In this document: positions 5,085 through 6,702 of the stretch, piece by piece
Layout: every line of letters begins with the position of its first letter
Position numbering within the stretch: position 1 is the first letter of the stretch
Origin: Defluviitaleaceae bacterium
GTDB taxonomy: Bacteria > Bacillota > Clostridia > Lachnospirales > UBA5962
DNA: 6,702 nt
Assembly (NCBI GenBank): GCA_009780765.1
Contig: WQZK01000098.1
Coordinates: forward strand, 1 to 6,702
Direction of reading: 5' to 3'
The notes under the pieces: generated by a model
The model's database searches: none
What the model was told of the DNA's origin: nothing
The model's input: only the letters and a program-made list of their open reading frames with translations
Translations under genes and position numbers: made by a program

Positions 5085-5399
5085 ATGACATTACTAGATA
5101 TGATTATCCGTGAATATATCTCTATTGTTGAGTTGCTAGAAATTAGCAACTCAGTAGAAAACGACAGAATAATTGTAGACCGTGACGAGTTCAGAAAAAT
5201 GCTTGAAAAATATGCATATGCGACATTCACACAGAAAACACGGGTCTACAAGGATTTGAACTTTATAATCCACGATAATAACAATTACACTATGCCCTAT
5301 AAAGATAAAGAATTGGGTAAAACCGTTCGCAAGGTTATAATCAACTACAGAACATACAAAACAGTAAAGGATTTATACAGTCAAAAAAATGCTAATTGA
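5085..5399 (+). CDS. Hypothetical protein of the conjugation module (104 aa)
   Basis: I do not recognise this family. The frame is open upstream to 4938, but ATG 5085 is chosen because AGGGGGG (5073-5079) lies 5 bases before it and the longer version would overlap the recombinase by 136 bases. The protein begins MTLLDMIIREYISIVELLEI, a hydrophobic amphipathic helix that is not long enough to be a clear membrane segment. A charged middle (about 27-45, DRDEFRKMLEKYAYATF) and a basic C-terminal half with RKVIINYRTYKTVKDLY follow; the latter could contact nucleic acid. It sits 11 bases after the tyrosine recombinase and 43 bases before the FtsK-like gene, all co-directional. Tn916-type elements also carry small proteins of unknown role just upstream of their FtsK-like gene, so a link to transfer or replication start is reasonable but inferred. 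A strong hairpin lies in its early coding sequence. Confidence 0.7.
   Translation: MTLLDMIIREYISIVELLEISNSVENDRIIVDRDEFRKMLEKYAYATFTQKTRVYKDLNFIIHDNNNYTMPYKDKELGKTVRKVIINYRTYKTVKDLYSQKNAN
5129..5153 (+). repeat. Perfect 10-bp hairpin inside the 104-aa gene
   Basis: TGAGTTGCTA (5129-5138) pairs perfectly with TAGCAACTCA (5144-5153) around a GAAAT loop, and G-U/A-U pairs can lengthen the stem (5125-5128 with 5154-5157). It starts 45 bases into the coding sequence and encodes part of VELLEISNSVE. No T-tract follows, so it is not a terminator. It might slow ribosomes or protect or expose mRNA, or be a DNA binding site. Confidence 0.6.
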
Positions 5400-5442
5400 T
5401 ATATTTTTTTGCATAATACAATTTATTTTAGGGGTTGTAAAA

Positions 5443-6702
5443 ATGTTTAGTCGAAAACTTATCGCACTATATGTATTTTTGGGGTTTATGTGGCTTTTAT
5501 TTTTTATGGTTGGTACTTCACCACAAATAAGCATTGCAATTCTCATTGTGACGGCTATTGCTATTGGTTTAGTGGTTAGGCATTATATTATTAACGTGCT
5601 ACCACTTAAACAAACAAGAGCATTCTTTGATAATATGTTCGAGGAGATGAAGTTTCAGACGGGTGACAGATACCCCCATTTTTTGTCTATAGAAAATAAA
5701 GGCGATTACATAAAGACTTATAACTTCTCTACATACTGCCCACTTAAAACATGGCTAGAAAAAAAGGATTTATTTGAAATGCACTTGAATGAAAAAATCG
5801 TTGATATAAAACAAGATGAAGCCAATAAAAGACTTGTTAGTATACATGTCGAAAGTGAGCCACTGCCAAACATGTTGGAATGGGACGACAGTTATTTAAG
5901 AAAAGCTAACTTGTTTGCTATTGGCAGATGTCATTACGGTATAGTTGCTATGCTATTAGAGCGTGACCCACACGCTTTTATTGCGGGTGAAACTGGAAGC
6001 GGTAAGTCTAATATATTAAAGTGCTTAATACATCAAGCATTGTACAAAGATTATGAAGTGGAATTGATTGACTTTAAGCGTGGGGTATCATTTACAGAAT
6101 TTAAAGACAGAGTAACGATACATTACGAATACACCGCCGTAATAAAAGTATTGCGTGATATGGTTATTGAAACAAATAACCGCTTGGATAAATTTAGATC
6201 CGCCGAGGTGGACAATATCAACGACTATAACAAAGCCGTTAGCGGTAATACAGAAAATCTAAAAAGAAAAATCTTGTTTATTGATGAACTTGCGGAATTG
6301 TTGAAAACCCGAGATAAAGAAATATCCAAAATACTAACTGATAGTATCGAAACGTTAACGCGGTTAAGCCGTGCAGTTGGAATACATCTAATAATGGGGA
6401 TACAGCGACCAGACAGTACAATTGTTAGCGGACAGATAAAGAATAACGTGTCTTTCCGTATCTGTGGTAGATTTGTAGATAGAGAGCCAAGCAGAATAAT
6501 GTTAGGCAATGATATGGCATACCATTTACCCAATATCAAAGGGAGATTTATGGTCAAGGACGACGAATTTTTTGAAACTCAATGTTTTTACTTCAAAATT
6601 GATAAGTCCAAGAACAAGCAAGATACGGGAGAATATCAGAGGTTGGAAAGACCGCAACAAACAACGCCACCAAAGCCAAGAGCAAAACGAGTTCAACAAG
6701 CT
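5443..6702 (+). CDS. FtsK/SpoIIIE-family DNA translocase, conjugative coupling-protein type (3' end off window)
   Basis: The frame runs 420 codons from ATG 5443 to the window edge with no stop. AGGGG (5430-5434) is 8 bases before the ATG. Two membrane helices lie at about 6-24 and 29-46, followed by a cytoplasmic region. The Walker A loop is AGETGSGKSN (181-190), and the Walker B is ILFIDELAE (277-285) with Asp281-Glu282. The FtsK signature then appears as RLSRAVGIHLIMGIQRPD (307-324), with VSFRICGRFVDREPSRIML after it. From about 388 the chain becomes hydrophilic and rich in Lys, Gln and Pro, so the stop is probably close beyond the edge. Two helices plus one ATPase core match Tn916 Orf21 and TcpA of pCW3, which couple DNA to the conjugation channel, rather than chromosomal FtsK with four helices and a gamma domain. 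It should act as a membrane-bound hexamer pumping DNA with ATP. A relaxase gene is expected downstream. Confidence 0.92.
   Translation, partial: MFSRKLIALYVFLGFMWLLFFMVGTSPQISIAILIVTAIAIGLVVRHYIINVLPLKQTRAFFDNMFEEMKFQTGDRYPHFLSIENKGDYIKTYNFSTYCPLKTWLEKKDLFEMHLNEKIVDIKQDEANKRLVSIHVESEPLPNMLEWDDSYLRKANLFAIGRCHYGIVAMLLERDPHAFIAGETGSGKSNILKCLIHQALYKDYEVELIDFKRGVSFTEFKDRVTIHYEYTAVIKVLRDMVIETNNRLDKFRSAEVDNINDYNKAVSGNTENLKRKILFIDELAELLKTRDKEISKILTDSIETLTRLSRAVGIHLIMGIQRPDSTIVSGQIKNNVSFRICGRFVDREPSRIMLGNDMAYHLPNIKGRFMVKDDEFFETQCFYFKIDKSKNKQDTGEYQRLERPQQTTPPKPRAKRVQQA

Noticed and set aside
5396..5422. Separate promoter for the FtsK-like gene (TTGATA and TACAAT)
   Set aside because: The spacing is only 15 bases and the sequence is a run of A/T; read-through from the upstream genes is simpler.
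6225..6557. Minus-strand frame opposite the FtsK-like ATPase
   Set aside because: It is antisense to the Walker B and FtsK signature region and has no supporting signals.

Overview
The window is AT-rich throughout, uses strong purine-rich ribosome binding sites (AGGGGGG, AAGGTGA, AGGGG), and carries large serine recombinases and an FtsK/TcpA-type ATPase. These point to a low-GC Firmicute, most likely a member of the Clostridia, and to an integrative mobile element rather than core chromosome. No gene here fixes the species. Every gene I accept is on the + strand.

Layout, left to right. (1) Positions 41-2163 hold a site-specific recombination module. A 143-residue serine recombinase consisting of a catalytic domain only overlaps by 4 bases (ATGA) a full-length 492-residue large serine recombinase. 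A 54-residue, very basic small protein follows. (2) Positions 2257-3994 hold a cargo block of two unrecognised genes: a soluble 182-residue protein and a 323-residue protein with one N-terminal membrane helix and a short coiled coil. Each has its own promoter and is followed by its own intrinsic terminator, so they look like independently expressed units. (3) Positions 3995-4296 are non-coding. They contain two pairs of short direct repeats spaced about one helical turn apart, a perfect 30-bp AT-rich palindrome, an imperfect inverted repeat around that palindrome, and a candidate promoter. (4) From 4297 to the right edge an apparently co-directional unit encodes a small tyrosine recombinase, a 104-residue unknown protein, and a two-helix FtsK/SpoIIIE-family ATPase of the conjugative coupling-protein type (Tn916 Orf21/TcpA-like). 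The ATPase runs off the right edge.

How it may work together (inference): the serine recombinase could integrate and excise the element, with the catalytic-domain-only copy as a remnant or a modulator. The tyrosine recombinase, with the structured non-coding region in front of it, could be a second integration or resolution system belonging to the conjugation module. The ATPase would feed DNA to a conjugation channel encoded beyond the window. The alternative is that two elements abut, with the boundary in 3995-4296. The least explained parts are the structured non-coding block, the two cargo genes and the mosaic duplicated recombinase.
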